DNA of 37,257 nucleotides from Prevotella sp. UBA2725 (lineage in GTDB: Bacteria > Bacteroidota > Bacteroidia > Bacteroidales > Bacteroidaceae): the NCBI GenBank assembly GCA_002353825.1, contig DEKJ01000032.1:1-37257 (forward strand). The letters are read 5' to 3'. Every line of letters begins with the position of its first letter. Within the stretch, counting starts at the first letter, position 1. Shown piece by piece: positions 15,987 through 24,213 of this stretch. The notes under the pieces were generated by a model. The model was not told where the DNA came from, did not search any database, and saw only the letters and a list, made by a program, of their open reading frames with translations. Both the position numbers and the translations under genes were made by a program.

Positions 15987-16685
15987 TTACTCCTCGTCTG
16001 GGATGATGAGCTTGTAGCCCTGACCGTGGATGTTGATGATCTCTACCTGGTCATCGTCCTTCAGATGCTTACGCAGCTTCGTGATGTACACGTCCATGGA
16101 GCGAGCATTGAAGTAGTTGTCATCGATCCAAATGGTGCGGAGTGCATCGTTACGCTTCAGGATCTCATTGGCATGAGAGCAGAGCAGAGAGAGCAGCTCA
16201 TTCTCCTTTGTGGTGAGCTTCGTCTGCTTGTCACCGATGGTGAGCAACTGCTTCTGAGTATCGAACATGTACTTACCGATCTTGTACTTCGTGCTCTCGC
16301 GGTTCTTCTTACCCTTGACGCGACGCAGGATAGCCTCCACACGCTTCACGAGCTCCTCCATAGAGAAAGGCTTTGTGATATAGTCGTCGGCACCCTTGTC
16401 GAAGCCTTCGAGCACATCTTCTTTCTGTACACGGGCTGTGAGGAAGATGATAGGCACCTGAGAGTTGATCTGACGAATCTCGCCTGCAAGTGTGAAACCA
16501 TCCTTCTTAGGCATCATCACATCGAGGATGCAGATATCGTATTTATCTTTCTGGAACTCGCGGAAACCAACCTCGCCATCGGGGCAGAGCACAGCGTCAA
16601 AGCCTTTGGCAATGAGATATTCGCACAACAGTGTTCCGAGGTTCTCGTCGTCCTCGCAAAGCAGAATCTTTGTTTTCTCTTCCAT
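15987..16685 (-). CDS. rprY: OmpR-family response regulator, RprY type
   Basis: The protein has 232 residues. The receiver domain (about 5-118) has the acidic pair at 11-13, the phosphorylation site Asp55 in CILDVMMPK, Thr83 in FLTAR and Lys105 in ITKPFS. A winged-helix DNA-binding domain follows (about 135-230, with NARSMDVYITKLRKHL and GQGYKL). Overall it resembles RprY of Bacteroides fragilis and Porphyromonas gingivalis, a regulator tied to stress and membrane functions. The gene follows rprX by 57 bp and is surely co-transcribed with it. It converges on the COG4299 gene with a shared terminator. Confidence 0.93.
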   Translation of the reverse strand: MEEKTKILLCEDDENLGTLLCEYLIAKGFDAVLCPDGEVGFREFQKDKYDICILDVMMPKKDGFTLAGEIRQINSQVPIIFLTARVQKEDVLEGFDKGADDYITKPFSMEELVKRVEAILRRVKGKKNRESTKYKIGKYMFDTQKQLLTIGDKQTKLTTKENELLSLLCSHANEILKRNDALRTIWIDDNYFNARSMDVYITKLRKHLKDDDQVEIINIHGQGYKLIIPDEE

Positions 16686-16742
16686 AATATTGTCTTTTTA
16701 ATGATTTGAATTATTCTTATTTGTGTTATTTGGGTAAATGTC

Positions 16743-18248
16743 TTATTCGTCTTTGATCACAGGCAACTTAATGGTGAATGTAGAGCCTTTGCCATATTCA
16801 CTGTCTACCTTAATCTCACCATCGTGCAGGTCAACGACTTTCTTCACGTAAGCCAGACCTAATCCGAAGCCTTTGACATCGTGCACGTTGCCAGTACCCA
16901 CGCGGTAGAACTTCTCAAAGATCTTCTTCAGATCCTCTTTCTTGATGCCCTTACCCGTGTCGCGTACGCTAAGGTAGAGCCAACGGTCATCGTTCCATGT
17001 CTTGAGGAAGATACTCACCGGCTGATCTGGCTTGCGATATTTCACAGCATTGTCCATAAGATTGAAGATAACGTTCTGGAAGTTAACCTCATCCACATAG
17101 ATCGTGGAGTCGACAGCCTCGATGTCTACGTTAATCTTACCACCGGTGTGCTCCACACGAAGGGAGAAACTGTTGGCGATGGTCTCTACAATCTCGTTGA
17201 GGTCGAGGTGCTTCTTCTTGAACGATGACTTCTTACGGTCGAACATTGACATCTGCAGTACCTTCTCCACGAGGAAGCGCAGACGCTTCGTCTCATCCGT
17301 GATGACTCCTACAAGGTGTTTGATCATCTTCTCGTTCTTCGTGATGCTGTCATCGTTGAGCATCTGCGTAGCGAGTGAGATACTGGCGATAGGTGTCTTG
17401 AGCTCATGCGTCATGTTGTTGACGAAGTCGTTCTTGATCTCGTTGTAACGTTTCTGTCTGAACACAATCACCAACGTAATGATGAATGTCACCAACAGAA
17501 TGAGCGTGAAGAAGACGCTCGGAATCATGAATTTGACGCTGGAGTAGATGTAACTGTTGATATCGGGGAAGTGCACCCTCACTACGCCCATCTTTGACGA
17601 TGGATCGTTGCGGAACAACACTTGTGTGTAAGTGAACTCAGAACCTTCATCTGTGTAGTCGGGACAACGATAAACCTCACGTCCGTCCTGCGTTGTTACT
17701 GTGAAGTGGTATGGAATATTAATACCGTTGTTAATGAGCTCAGCCTTAATATCCTGATCGAGAATCTTGAAGTTGACGCGCTCTTTCAATGGCTTGTCAG
17801 AAGCCGAATAGAGCATGTTCATTACGACTTCATCGAGGAGTGCCTTCTGGTAAACATATCTATTCTTGACAATCTCTTGGAGTGAACGACTGGCTTCATT
17901 GTTAGAGTTCTGATCGTTGATAAGAATCATGGCCTTCGGGATCTTTACAGGGTTCGACTCTTTCGTCTTCATGCGAAAGGTCGGATAGTTGGCTGTGTTG
18001 CTGAACGGGTTGGCGTTCTTCTTTCCAGTCTTCTTTTCTTTCTCCTGCACGTCTTTCTCGAGGTACCTCAGCGTCTCATTCAGCTCGAGGTTTCTCGATG
18101 CCTGATAGAGGGCACGGTTCACACTTTCGTCGAACTGTTCCTTCTTCATATTTGCCATCTCACGGATGTAGGTGAGTTGCAATAACAGCAGCATTATGAA
18201 GGATAGCCCCATAATAACTGCGATGGACCATATCGTTCTCTTTTTCAT
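16743..18248 (-). CDS. rprX: Sensor histidine kinase, RprX type
   Basis: The protein has 501 residues. There are two membrane helices (about 7-28 and 240-263), with a periplasmic sensor region of about 210 residues between them. The HisKA domain has His281 in NNMTHELKTPIAS. The HATPase domain has an N box (NLMDNAVKY), G1 (VRDTGKGI), F box (FEKFYRVG) and G2 (GFGLGLAYVKK). It would phosphorylate RprY, encoded just downstream. The start ATG at 18248 lies only four bases after a TATCTTTG box (18260-18253), so the transcript may be leaderless or nearly so. The sensed signal cannot be read from the sequence. Confidence 0.93.
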   Translation of the reverse strand: MKKRTIWSIAVIMGLSFIMLLLLQLTYIREMANMKKEQFDESVNRALYQASRNLELNETLRYLEKDVQEKEKKTGKKNANPFSNTANYPTFRMKTKESNPVKIPKAMILINDQNSNNEASRSLQEIVKNRYVYQKALLDEVVMNMLYSASDKPLKERVNFKILDQDIKAELINNGINIPYHFTVTTQDGREVYRCPDYTDEGSEFTYTQVLFRNDPSSKMGVVRVHFPDINSYIYSSVKFMIPSVFFTLILLVTFIITLVIVFRQKRYNEIKNDFVNNMTHELKTPIASISLATQMLNDDSITKNEKMIKHLVGVITDETKRLRFLVEKVLQMSMFDRKKSSFKKKHLDLNEIVETIANSFSLRVEHTGGKINVDIEAVDSTIYVDEVNFQNVIFNLMDNAVKYRKPDQPVSIFLKTWNDDRWLYLSVRDTGKGIKKEDLKKIFEKFYRVGTGNVHDVKGFGLGLAYVKKVVDLHDGEIKVDSEYGKGSTFTIKLPVIKDE

Positions 18249-18252
18249 GCTG

Positions 18253-18260
18253 CAAAGATA
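18253..18260 (-). promoter_or_regulatory. -7 promoter box of rprX
   Basis: TATCTTTG on the minus strand fits TAnnTTTG. The best upstream TTG is 26 bases away, beyond the usual 19-21 spacing, so the -33 element is weak. The gap to the start codon is four bases. Confidence 0.5.
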
Positions 18261-18370
18261 GTAATTAACTTAATTGCTTAACACTTCAATGTTAATATTT
18301 TCCTTGAGATTGTATGATATTAACTAAACAAGAAATATTAGTTATTAATATGAACATAAAATGTAACAAA

Positions 18371-18453
18371 CCTCCCCAAGCCCCTACGAAGGGGAAGAGA
18401 CAAGGCTTCCCCAAGCCCCTACGAAGGAGGGGATGTTGATTACATAAAGAGCC
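18371..18453. repeat. Family B repeats, copies 2 and 3 in direct tandem
   Basis: Copy 2 (18371-18396) and copy 3 (18406-18453) share TCCCCAAGCCCCTACGAAGG. Copy 3 continues with GGATGTTGATTACATAAAGA, matching copy 1 at 12472-12494. Stems are CCCCT/AGGGG-like. They lie upstream of rprX and downstream of the EF-G2-like gene; nothing coding is seen around them. Confidence 0.7.
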
Positions 18454-18550
18454 ATGGATTATTCTAAAAAATGCCCGGCCAACGTTTGACCGAGCATCAG
18501 TAAAACATATAAGGGAAGCTTTTACCACTAGCTCCTTAATTCCTACGGTA
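18454..18550. other. Gap between repeat copies in the rprX / EF-G2 spacer
   Basis: This is unique sequence without a convincing open frame. A short self-complementary stretch around GCCCGGCCAACG...CGAGCATC is visible near 18472-18500, but no confident terminator or RNA was recognised. Confidence 0.3.
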
Positions 18551-18593
18551 GTAATCAACCCTCCCCCTTTGGGGGAGGGATTAAGGGAGAGGG
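18551..18593. repeat. Family B repeat, copy 4 (inverted), at the 3' end of the EF-G2-like gene
   Basis: CCCTCCCCC (18559-18567) pairs perfectly with GGGGGAGGG (18571-18579) around TTT. GTAATCAA on its left is the reverse complement of the TTGATTAC that follows copies 1 and 3. The repeat abuts the stop codon of the EF-G2-like gene and may act as its terminator. Confidence 0.75.
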
Positions 18594-20759
18594 CTACTCT
18601 TCTTCTTTCACTTCTTCCTCATGCTGAGCGATGAGCTTCGTCTGGAGGTCGTTCGGTACAAGCTCGTAGCTTGCGAACTTAGCATTGAACGAAGCGCGAC
18701 CGCCTGTGAGAGAACTGAGCGCCACACTGTAGTTGGAAAGTTCCTTGAGAGGAATCTTGGCTGTAAGCTTCTGGTATCCGGCCTCAGCATCCATTCCCAT
18801 GATGATAGCCCGGCGGCCCTGCAGGTCACTCATCACATCACCCATATAGTCGGCAGGGACGTAAACCTCGAGGTCATAGATAGGCTCGAGAATCTTCGGT
18901 CCTGCATTCTTAAAGGCGTCAGAGAATGCGTGGCGGGCAGCAAGCGTGAAGGATAACTCGTTGGAGTCAACGGGGTGCATCTTACCATCGTAGACCACGA
19001 CACGTACGTCGCGTGCATAGCTACCAGTCAACGGGCCGCGCTCCATGCAGTCCATGACTCCCTTCAGAATAGCGGGCATGAAACGAACGTCGATGGCACC
19101 ACCGACGACAGAGTTGATAAACTGCAGTTTGCCGCCCCAAGGAAGGTCTTTCTCCTCCTTCGACTTGATGTTCATCTTGAACTCCTGACCATTGAACTTA
19201 TAGCTTACTGGATCGGGCATACCTTCTGCATATGGCTCGATGATGAGTGCTACCTCACCGAACTGTCCGGCACCACCGCTCTGCTTCTTATGGCGGTAGG
19301 TTGCCTGTGCCTTCTTCGTGATGGTCTCACGGTAAGGAATACGTGGCTCCTCGTATTCGATATCGAGTTTCTCATTGTTTTCCAGACGCCATTTCAGTAC
19401 GCGGAGATGGAACTCTCCCTGTCCGTGCACGATGGTCTGGCGGAGCTCCTTGCTCTGCTCCACGACCCATGTCGGATCCTCCTGGCGCATCTTCAGCAGA
19501 GCTGCCATAACCTTTTCGAGATCCTGCGGATTCTTCGCTTTGATAGCACGAGAATATTTCGGACGCGGATATTTTACGAAGTCGAACTTCACATCCTCGT
19601 GGTCCTTGCCATCGAGCGTGTTGCCTGTCTTCACATCCTTCAGCTTCACAGTACATCCGATGTCACCGGCTTCGAGTTCGTCAACAGGGATACGGTTGCT
19701 TCCTGCACAAGCATAGATCTGTCCGAGACGCTCCTTAGAGCCACGGTCAGCATTCGTGAGATCGTCACCGGCTTTCACCTTACCACTCATCACCTTGAAG
19801 TAGCTCACCTCACCGATATGCGGTTCCATACCTGTCTTGAAGAAGTAAAGGCTTTCAAAAGCATTGCTATCAGCTGGCACCTCCTCACCGCGTGTATCGC
19901 GGTAAGCAGGCATGTCACTGACGAAAGGCACAACATTGCCCAGGAACTCCATCAGGCGCTGTACGCCCATGTCCTTATGAGCATCGACACAGAAGATCGG
20001 GAAGATGTCACGGTTGATAAGACCCTTGCGGATGCCGAGGCGCAACTCGTCCTCAGAGAGTGAATTCTCATCCTCGAAGAACTTCTCCATGAGTGTATCG
20101 TCATTCTCTGCAGCAGCCTCAACGAGAGCACGGTGCAACTCGTCAGCCTTATCCTTCTCCTCGGCAGGGATCTCTTCGCGCTTCGGCTCGCCGCCGTCAG
20201 GACCCCAAGAGAGTTTCTTCATGATGAGCACGTCGATAAGACTGTGGAAGTTGGGGCCTGTCTCAAGCGGATATTGTATCTGCACGCATTTGGTGCCATA
20301 GATGTCCTGCATCTGGGAGATGACATTGTCGTAGTCGCACTTCTCCGAGTCGAGCTGGTTGATGAGGAAGATAACCGGCTTCTTCAGTTTCTCGGTGTAA
20401 CGGAAGTTGTTCTGTGTTCCGACCTCAGGACCATACTGACCATTGATGAGGATGACAGCCTGATCAGTAACGTTGAGTGCCGTGATAGCACCACCTACGA
20501 AGTCGTCAGATCCGGGGCAGTCGATGATATTGAGTTTCTTGTTGTTCCACTCTACATGGAAAACAGTGGGGAACACGGAGTATCCAAGGTTCAGTTCTAC
20601 AGGCATGAAGTCAGAAACCGTATTCTTTCCCTCCACGGTACCACGACGCTTGATGACTCCAGCTTCGAACAACATACTCTCGGCAAGCGTGGTCTTGCCG
20701 CTACCTTTGGCGCCGATGAGCGCAATGTTTTTAATCTCGTTGGTTTGATAAACTCTCAT
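18594..20759 (-). CDS. EF-G-like translation factor (EF-G2 type)
   Basis: This protein of 721 residues has the five-domain EF-G plan: G domain with G' insert (about 1-290), domain II (about 300-400), domains III-V with YRHKKQSGGAGQFGEV in domain IV and GRRAIIMGMD in domain V. The P-loop is GAKGSGKT (16-23). Two catalytic positions differ from housekeeping EF-G: the switch II motif DTPGH reads DCPGS (80-84), losing the GTPase histidine, and switch I RGITI reads NLGYSV. NKxD reads NQLD. Bacteroides EF-G2, a paralogue reported to work in translation without GTPase activity, has the same character. The tail ends in an acidic EEEVKEEE. The gene stands alone with its own promoter. Confidence 0.9.
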   Translation of the reverse strand: MRVYQTNEIKNIALIGAKGSGKTTLAESMLFEAGVIKRRGTVEGKNTVSDFMPVELNLGYSVFPTVFHVEWNNKKLNIIDCPGSDDFVGGAITALNVTDQAVILINGQYGPEVGTQNNFRYTEKLKKPVIFLINQLDSEKCDYDNVISQMQDIYGTKCVQIQYPLETGPNFHSLIDVLIMKKLSWGPDGGEPKREEIPAEEKDKADELHRALVEAAAENDDTLMEKFFEDENSLSEDELRLGIRKGLINRDIFPIFCVDAHKDMGVQRLMEFLGNVVPFVSDMPAYRDTRGEEVPADSNAFESLYFFKTGMEPHIGEVSYFKVMSGKVKAGDDLTNADRGSKERLGQIYACAGSNRIPVDELEAGDIGCTVKLKDVKTGNTLDGKDHEDVKFDFVKYPRPKYSRAIKAKNPQDLEKVMAALLKMRQEDPTWVVEQSKELRQTIVHGQGEFHLRVLKWRLENNEKLDIEYEEPRIPYRETITKKAQATYRHKKQSGGAGQFGEVALIIEPYAEGMPDPVSYKFNGQEFKMNIKSKEEKDLPWGGKLQFINSVVGGAIDVRFMPAILKGVMDCMERGPLTGSYARDVRVVVYDGKMHPVDSNELSFTLAARHAFSDAFKNAGPKILEPIYDLEVYVPADYMGDVMSDLQGRRAIIMGMDAEAGYQKLTAKIPLKELSNYSVALSSLTGGRASFNAKFASYELVPNDLQTKLIAQHEEEVKEEE

Positions 20760-20819
20760 ATCAAAAGCATTTTAAAGTTAGTTCATTTCCCAATAAGGGG
20801 TTTATGTCTTAAACCACCC

Positions 20820-20850
20820 TAAAGTTAAGAAGAAAAATGACAAGTTCAAA
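20820..20850 (-). promoter_or_regulatory. Promoter of the EF-G2-like gene
   Basis: On the minus strand TTTG (20850-20847), 19 bases, then TAACTTTA (20827-20820). One base departs from the TAnnTTTG consensus. A leader of about 55 bases precedes the ATG at 20759; it contains a second TAACTTTA near 20780-20773 without a clear -33 partner. Confidence 0.6.
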
Positions 20851-20942
20851 GAAATCATCGGAAAATGTGCAATAATTTAAAAGTATTTAGTAATTTAGTG
20901 GGCGATTAGGGGTGAAAGGTGCCACTATAAACAAATGATATC

Positions 20943-22067
20943 ATGTCGGAAAAAGCAGGTCTATATATACACATTCCCTTCTGTGCCTCACGGTGCATCT
21001 ATTGTGGATTCTACTCTACTACTTCATTGTCTTTGCGCGAGCGCTACGTCAATGCGTTGTGCAAGGAGATGGAACTGTTGCTTTATAAACCCAAGATAGG
21101 TACCATCTATTTGGGCGGAGGCACACCGAGCCAACTTTCGCATCAATGCTTGGAGAAGCTGTTTATACATATATATAATGTGTATGATGTCAACAGCAAT
21201 GCTGAAGTGACGATGGAGTGCAACCCGGATGATATCGTCGAGGGGATGTTCAAAGACTTGCCCGTGAATCGTGTCTCCATGGGTGCGCAGACTTTCTCTG
21301 GTGACCGTTTGCATTTCCTTCACCGTCGCCATTCTGCTGCAGAGGTAGACAAGGCCGTGGATATCCTTCGACAAGATGGTATCGCGAATATTAGTCTCGA
21401 CCTGATGTTCGGCTTTCCGTATGAGACGATGAAGGATTGGAAATCTGATATTCGCCACGCGCTCGCTCTTCATCCGGAGCATCTCTCGGCTTATGGACTG
21501 ATGTATGAGGAAGGTACCCCACTCTACCGCATGTTAGAGCAAGGACAAGTGAAAGAGATTGATGAAGAACTAAGTCTGAGCATGTATTCAGAACTCATAG
21601 ATACACTTACGGCTTCCGGCTATGAGCATTATGAGATCAGTAACTTTGCGCGACTCGATAATCATGCTGTCAGCCCTTGGCGCAGCAAGCATAACTCCAG
21701 CTATTGGCATGATGTGCCATACATCGGATTGGGCGCCGGCGCACATTCTTATTATCAGCGTACGCGTCATTGGAACCCCGACAATCTAATAAGGTATATG
21801 GAGAGCATTGAGAAAGGTGTCTTGCCTTATGAAGAAGAGCAGATTGATGACGATACCCATTATGATGATATCGTCACCACAGCTCTACGTACGCGAGAGG
21901 GCATCAACCTGTCGTTGCTCGACGAGAAGCATCGCAGCTACCTTCTGAAGAATGCAGAGGATTATTTGAAACGAGGTCTGATGGCGCTTGACAATAATCA
22001 CCTCCACCTTACACGAGAAGGAATCAATATCAGCAACCGCATCATGAGCGATTTGATGGATGTGTAA
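20943..22067 (+). CDS. hemW: HemW-like radical SAM protein
   Basis: The protein has 374 residues. The radical SAM cysteines are Cys14, Cys18 and Cys21 in FCASRCIYCGF, preceded by GLYIHIP; GGGTPSQLS is at about 57-65. The family-typical NRVSMGAQTF, FGFPYET and YEISNFAR motifs follow. It lacks the long N-terminal extension of true HemN, so the HemW assignment (haem-binding, formerly called oxygen-independent coproporphyrinogen oxidase-like) is preferred. The ATG at 20943 is well placed. Its stop lies 3 bp from that of the convergent small membrane protein gene. Confidence 0.9.
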   Translation: MSEKAGLYIHIPFCASRCIYCGFYSTTSLSLRERYVNALCKEMELLLYKPKIGTIYLGGGTPSQLSHQCLEKLFIHIYNVYDVNSNAEVTMECNPDDIVEGMFKDLPVNRVSMGAQTFSGDRLHFLHRRHSAAEVDKAVDILRQDGIANISLDLMFGFPYETMKDWKSDIRHALALHPEHLSAYGLMYEEGTPLYRMLEQGQVKEIDEELSLSMYSELIDTLTASGYEHYEISNFARLDNHAVSPWRSKHNSSYWHDVPYIGLGAGAHSYYQRTRHWNPDNLIRYMESIEKGVLPYEEEQIDDDTHYDDIVTTALRTREGINLSLLDEKHRSYLLKNAEDYLKRGLMALDNNHLHLTREGINISNRIMSDLMDV

Positions 22068-22070
22068 CAA

Positions 22071-22454
22071 TTAAGGCATTAAGTTATTCAGCCCTTTGAT
22101 CCCCTCTTTCTGATAGACAGCAAAAAAGTAGTCCTTGATGTCGGCGTCGATATCCACAATGTTGCGCTTGCCGGTGACATAGGGCTTGATGTAGACGGCA
22201 AAGACGAAGCAGGCGATGCCGATGAGCATAGCCACGAGGAAGCGGACAAGTTCACCCTTGATGAAGTCGGTATTCATGAAGCCGACCATTGCCATGATGG
22301 GGATGATGAACAGCAGCCAGTCGCCTGCGGTATTCATTTTGCCGTTGTTGGCACGCTCCTCTCTCAGAACTTTGGGAGCTACGCGCATGAGTGCAGCCTC
22401 ATGGGTCTTCCAATAATCTTCGAACTCCTTGGTGTATTTGGTTTCAGTAGACAT
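22071..22454 (-). CDS. Small two-helix membrane protein of unknown function
   Basis: The protein is 127 residues from the ATG at 22454. The frame stays open upstream to 22565, but that part overlaps the promoter region and reads as non-coding. A charged N-terminal part (1-42) is followed by helices at about 45-60 (WLLFIIPIMAMVGFM) and 67-90 (RFLVAMLIGIACFVFAVYIK), then an amphipathic tail with DIDADIKDYFFAVYQKEG. No family was recognised; it looks like a conserved Bacteroidales protein. It has a likely -7 box at 22520-22513 and runs divergently from tcdA. Confidence 0.75.
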   Translation of the reverse strand: MSTETKYTKEFEDYWKTHEAALMRVAPKVLREERANNGKMNTAGDWLLFIIPIMAMVGFMNTDFIKGELVRFLVAMLIGIACFVFAVYIKPYVTGKRNIVDIDADIKDYFFAVYQKEGIKGLNNLMP

Positions 22455-22512
22455 GTCTTCTTTTATTATAGTGTAGTGTAGCCACCACACTAATATTTTT
22501 TGTTTAATGCGA

Positions 22513-22541
22513 CAAAGATAGCGAAAAAATACGTAACTTTG
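22513..22541. promoter_or_regulatory. Overlapping divergent promoters for the small membrane protein and tcdA
   Basis: TATCTTTG on the minus strand (22520-22513) and TAACTTTG on the plus strand (22534-22541) lie back to back. For the minus promoter a TTG (22545-22543) lies 22 bases upstream, overlapping the plus -7 region, so the two probably compete for polymerase. No -33 box was found for the plus promoter. Confidence 0.55.
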
Positions 22542-22563
22542 CCAACTGAAAGAAGAAAATATC

Positions 22564-23532
22564 ATGCAAAATCAGTTTTCACGCACACAATTGTTGTTGG
22601 GCAAGCCAGCTATCGACACGCTCAACGGCTCCCGCGTTGCCGTCTTTGGTGTGGGAGGCGTTGGTGGCTACGTCGTTGAGGTACTGGCCCGCAGCGGTGT
22701 GGGCGCCCTCGATATCATAGATGATGACCGCGTCTGTCTGACAAATGTTAACCGCCAGATCCTTGCTACCATCTCCACGGTGGGTCGCCATAAGGTTGAT
22801 GTGGCAGAGGACCGTATCCATGACATCAATCCCCGTTGTCATGTGCGGAAATATCAGACGTTTTATCTCCCGTCCAATGCGGATGAGTTTGACTTCTCGC
22901 ACTACGACTATGTCGTGGACTGTATTGATACGGTTACGGCAAAGCTCGACCTTATCAAGCGTTGCCATGAGCTCAATATCCCTATCATCTCCTGCATGGG
23001 AGCGGCTTATAAGCTTGACGCAACACAGCTTCAGGTCACGGATATCTGGAAGACCATCAACGACCCATTGGCAAAGGTCATCCGTAAGAAACTGCGCAAG
23101 ACGAATATCAAGCACCTTAAGGTTGTCTATTCTCCCGAACTCCCGATAGAGAGTATTGATCAACCCGACATCAGTTGCCGCTATCATTGCATCTGCCCTG
23201 CAAAAGATATGCGGGCATGCACTGAGCGCCACACTATTCCAAGCTCTAACGCTTGGGTACCAGCTGCTGCTGGATTGATCTGTGGAGGCGAAGTCGTGAA
23301 AGACCTTGTCAACAATGCGCATACCATGCGTATCGACCTTGAGAAAGATCCCGATAACGAATACGCTAAGATTGCTGCCAAGAAGGAGGAGGCTTACCTT
23401 GAAGATTATAAGCAGCGGGTAGCTGAAAGAAGAAAAGCAAAGACAACGAAAGTAGATGTTCTTCCTACAGAAGGAAAAGTGATCGAGACAGAAGGAGGAA
23501 GAGAAGCACTGAAAGCTGCGGGAGCAGAATAG
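22564..23532 (+). CDS. tcdA: tRNA threonylcarbamoyladenosine dehydratase (ThiF/E1-like)
   Basis: This E1-like enzyme activates tRNA t6A37 with ATP to form the cyclic ct6A. It is 322 residues, longer than E. coli TcdA (268) through a charged lysine- and glutamate-rich tail after about 270. The nucleotide site is FGVGGVGGYVVE (28-39), with the E1 motif DIIDDDRVCLTNVNRQ at about 50-65. A cysteine group SCRYHCICPAKDMRAC (about 203-218) could bind zinc. The PAAAGLICGGEVVKDL stretch is typical of the family's C-terminal part. It lies divergently from the small membrane protein gene, followed 46 bp later by a LUD-domain gene. Confidence 0.9.
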   Translation: MQNQFSRTQLLLGKPAIDTLNGSRVAVFGVGGVGGYVVEVLARSGVGALDIIDDDRVCLTNVNRQILATISTVGRHKVDVAEDRIHDINPRCHVRKYQTFYLPSNADEFDFSHYDYVVDCIDTVTAKLDLIKRCHELNIPIISCMGAAYKLDATQLQVTDIWKTINDPLAKVIRKKLRKTNIKHLKVVYSPELPIESIDQPDISCRYHCICPAKDMRACTERHTIPSSNAWVPAAAGLICGGEVVKDLVNNAHTMRIDLEKDPDNEYAKIAAKKEEAYLEDYKQRVAERRKAKTTKVDVLPTEGKVIETEGGREALKAAGAE

Positions 23533-23578
23533 TTTGGAGATAGGAGTTAGAAGTTAACTATTATACTTGAAAATACCG

Positions 23579-24160
23579 ATGAACAAAGAAGATTTATTCA
23601 AGAAGCTACGTGCCAACACACGGGAGCAATACGATATGCCGGATATGCACATTGATGCTATCCAATATCCCGACACCTTCATGCAGTTTGTGGAGATGAC
23701 GGAGAAGGTCGGTGGTAAGGTTGTGGAAGTGAAGAAGGATGCTGACTTTGATGCTATCATCAAGAAACAGTATCCGGAGGCTAAGACGTTCGCCAGCAAC
23801 CTTCCTTATATCCACATTGCACAGAAGAATCCCGACACGGTGGCTGAGGCTAAAGACCTTGATGGTACCGATGTAGGCATCGTAGAAGGAAAGATTGGCG
23901 TTGCAGAGAATGGCTGCATCTGGATTCCGCAGACGATGAAGGAAAAGGCTGTGTGCTTTATCTCTGAGTATCTTGTCATAATCCTTGACAAGAAGAATAT
24001 CGTCAACAACATGCACGAGGCTTACAAACGCATTGAGTTTGATCCCAAGTATCAGTTCGGTACCTTCATCAGTGGTCCTTCCAAAACAGCTGACATCGAG
24101 CAGGCACTCGTCATGGGCGCTCAGGCTGCAAGAGGTGTGACTGTGATTATCGTGGACTGA
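23579..24160 (+). CDS. LUD-domain protein (LutC/YkgG-like)
   Basis: The protein is 193 residues from the ATG at 23579; a TTG four codons upstream is unlikely to be used. It is a single LUD domain, with GIVEGKIGVAENGCIWIP at about 103-120 and the C-terminal FISGPSKTADIEQALVMGAQ (about 160-179) and GVTVIIVD. LutC is one of three proteins of the LutABC lactate oxidation complex; no lutA or lutB lies nearby, so this stand-alone copy may have another role. It follows tcdA on the same strand and may be co-transcribed with it. Confidence 0.85.
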   Translation: MNKEDLFKKLRANTREQYDMPDMHIDAIQYPDTFMQFVEMTEKVGGKVVEVKKDADFDAIIKKQYPEAKTFASNLPYIHIAQKNPDTVAEAKDLDGTDVGIVEGKIGVAENGCIWIPQTMKEKAVCFISEYLVIILDKKNIVNNMHEAYKRIEFDPKYQFGTFISGPSKTADIEQALVMGAQAARGVTVIIVD

Positions 24161-24213
24161 TTAATGTCGGTGAATAATAATAATAAACTTTAGTTTGTTG
24201 CGTTATCAGATAG

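Noticed and set aside
18292..18558. Minus-strand frame of 88 codons upstream of rprX
   Set aside because: It runs through family B repeats 2-4 and AT-rich spacer, with low-complexity peptide and no recognisable domain.
18975..20063. Plus-strand frame of 362 codons
   Set aside because: It is antisense to the EF-G2-like gene and shows no domain.
22455..22565. N-terminal extension of the small membrane protein
   Set aside because: The extension would cover the divergent promoter boxes and is rich in residues typical of AT-rich non-coding DNA; the ATG at 22454 is a better start.
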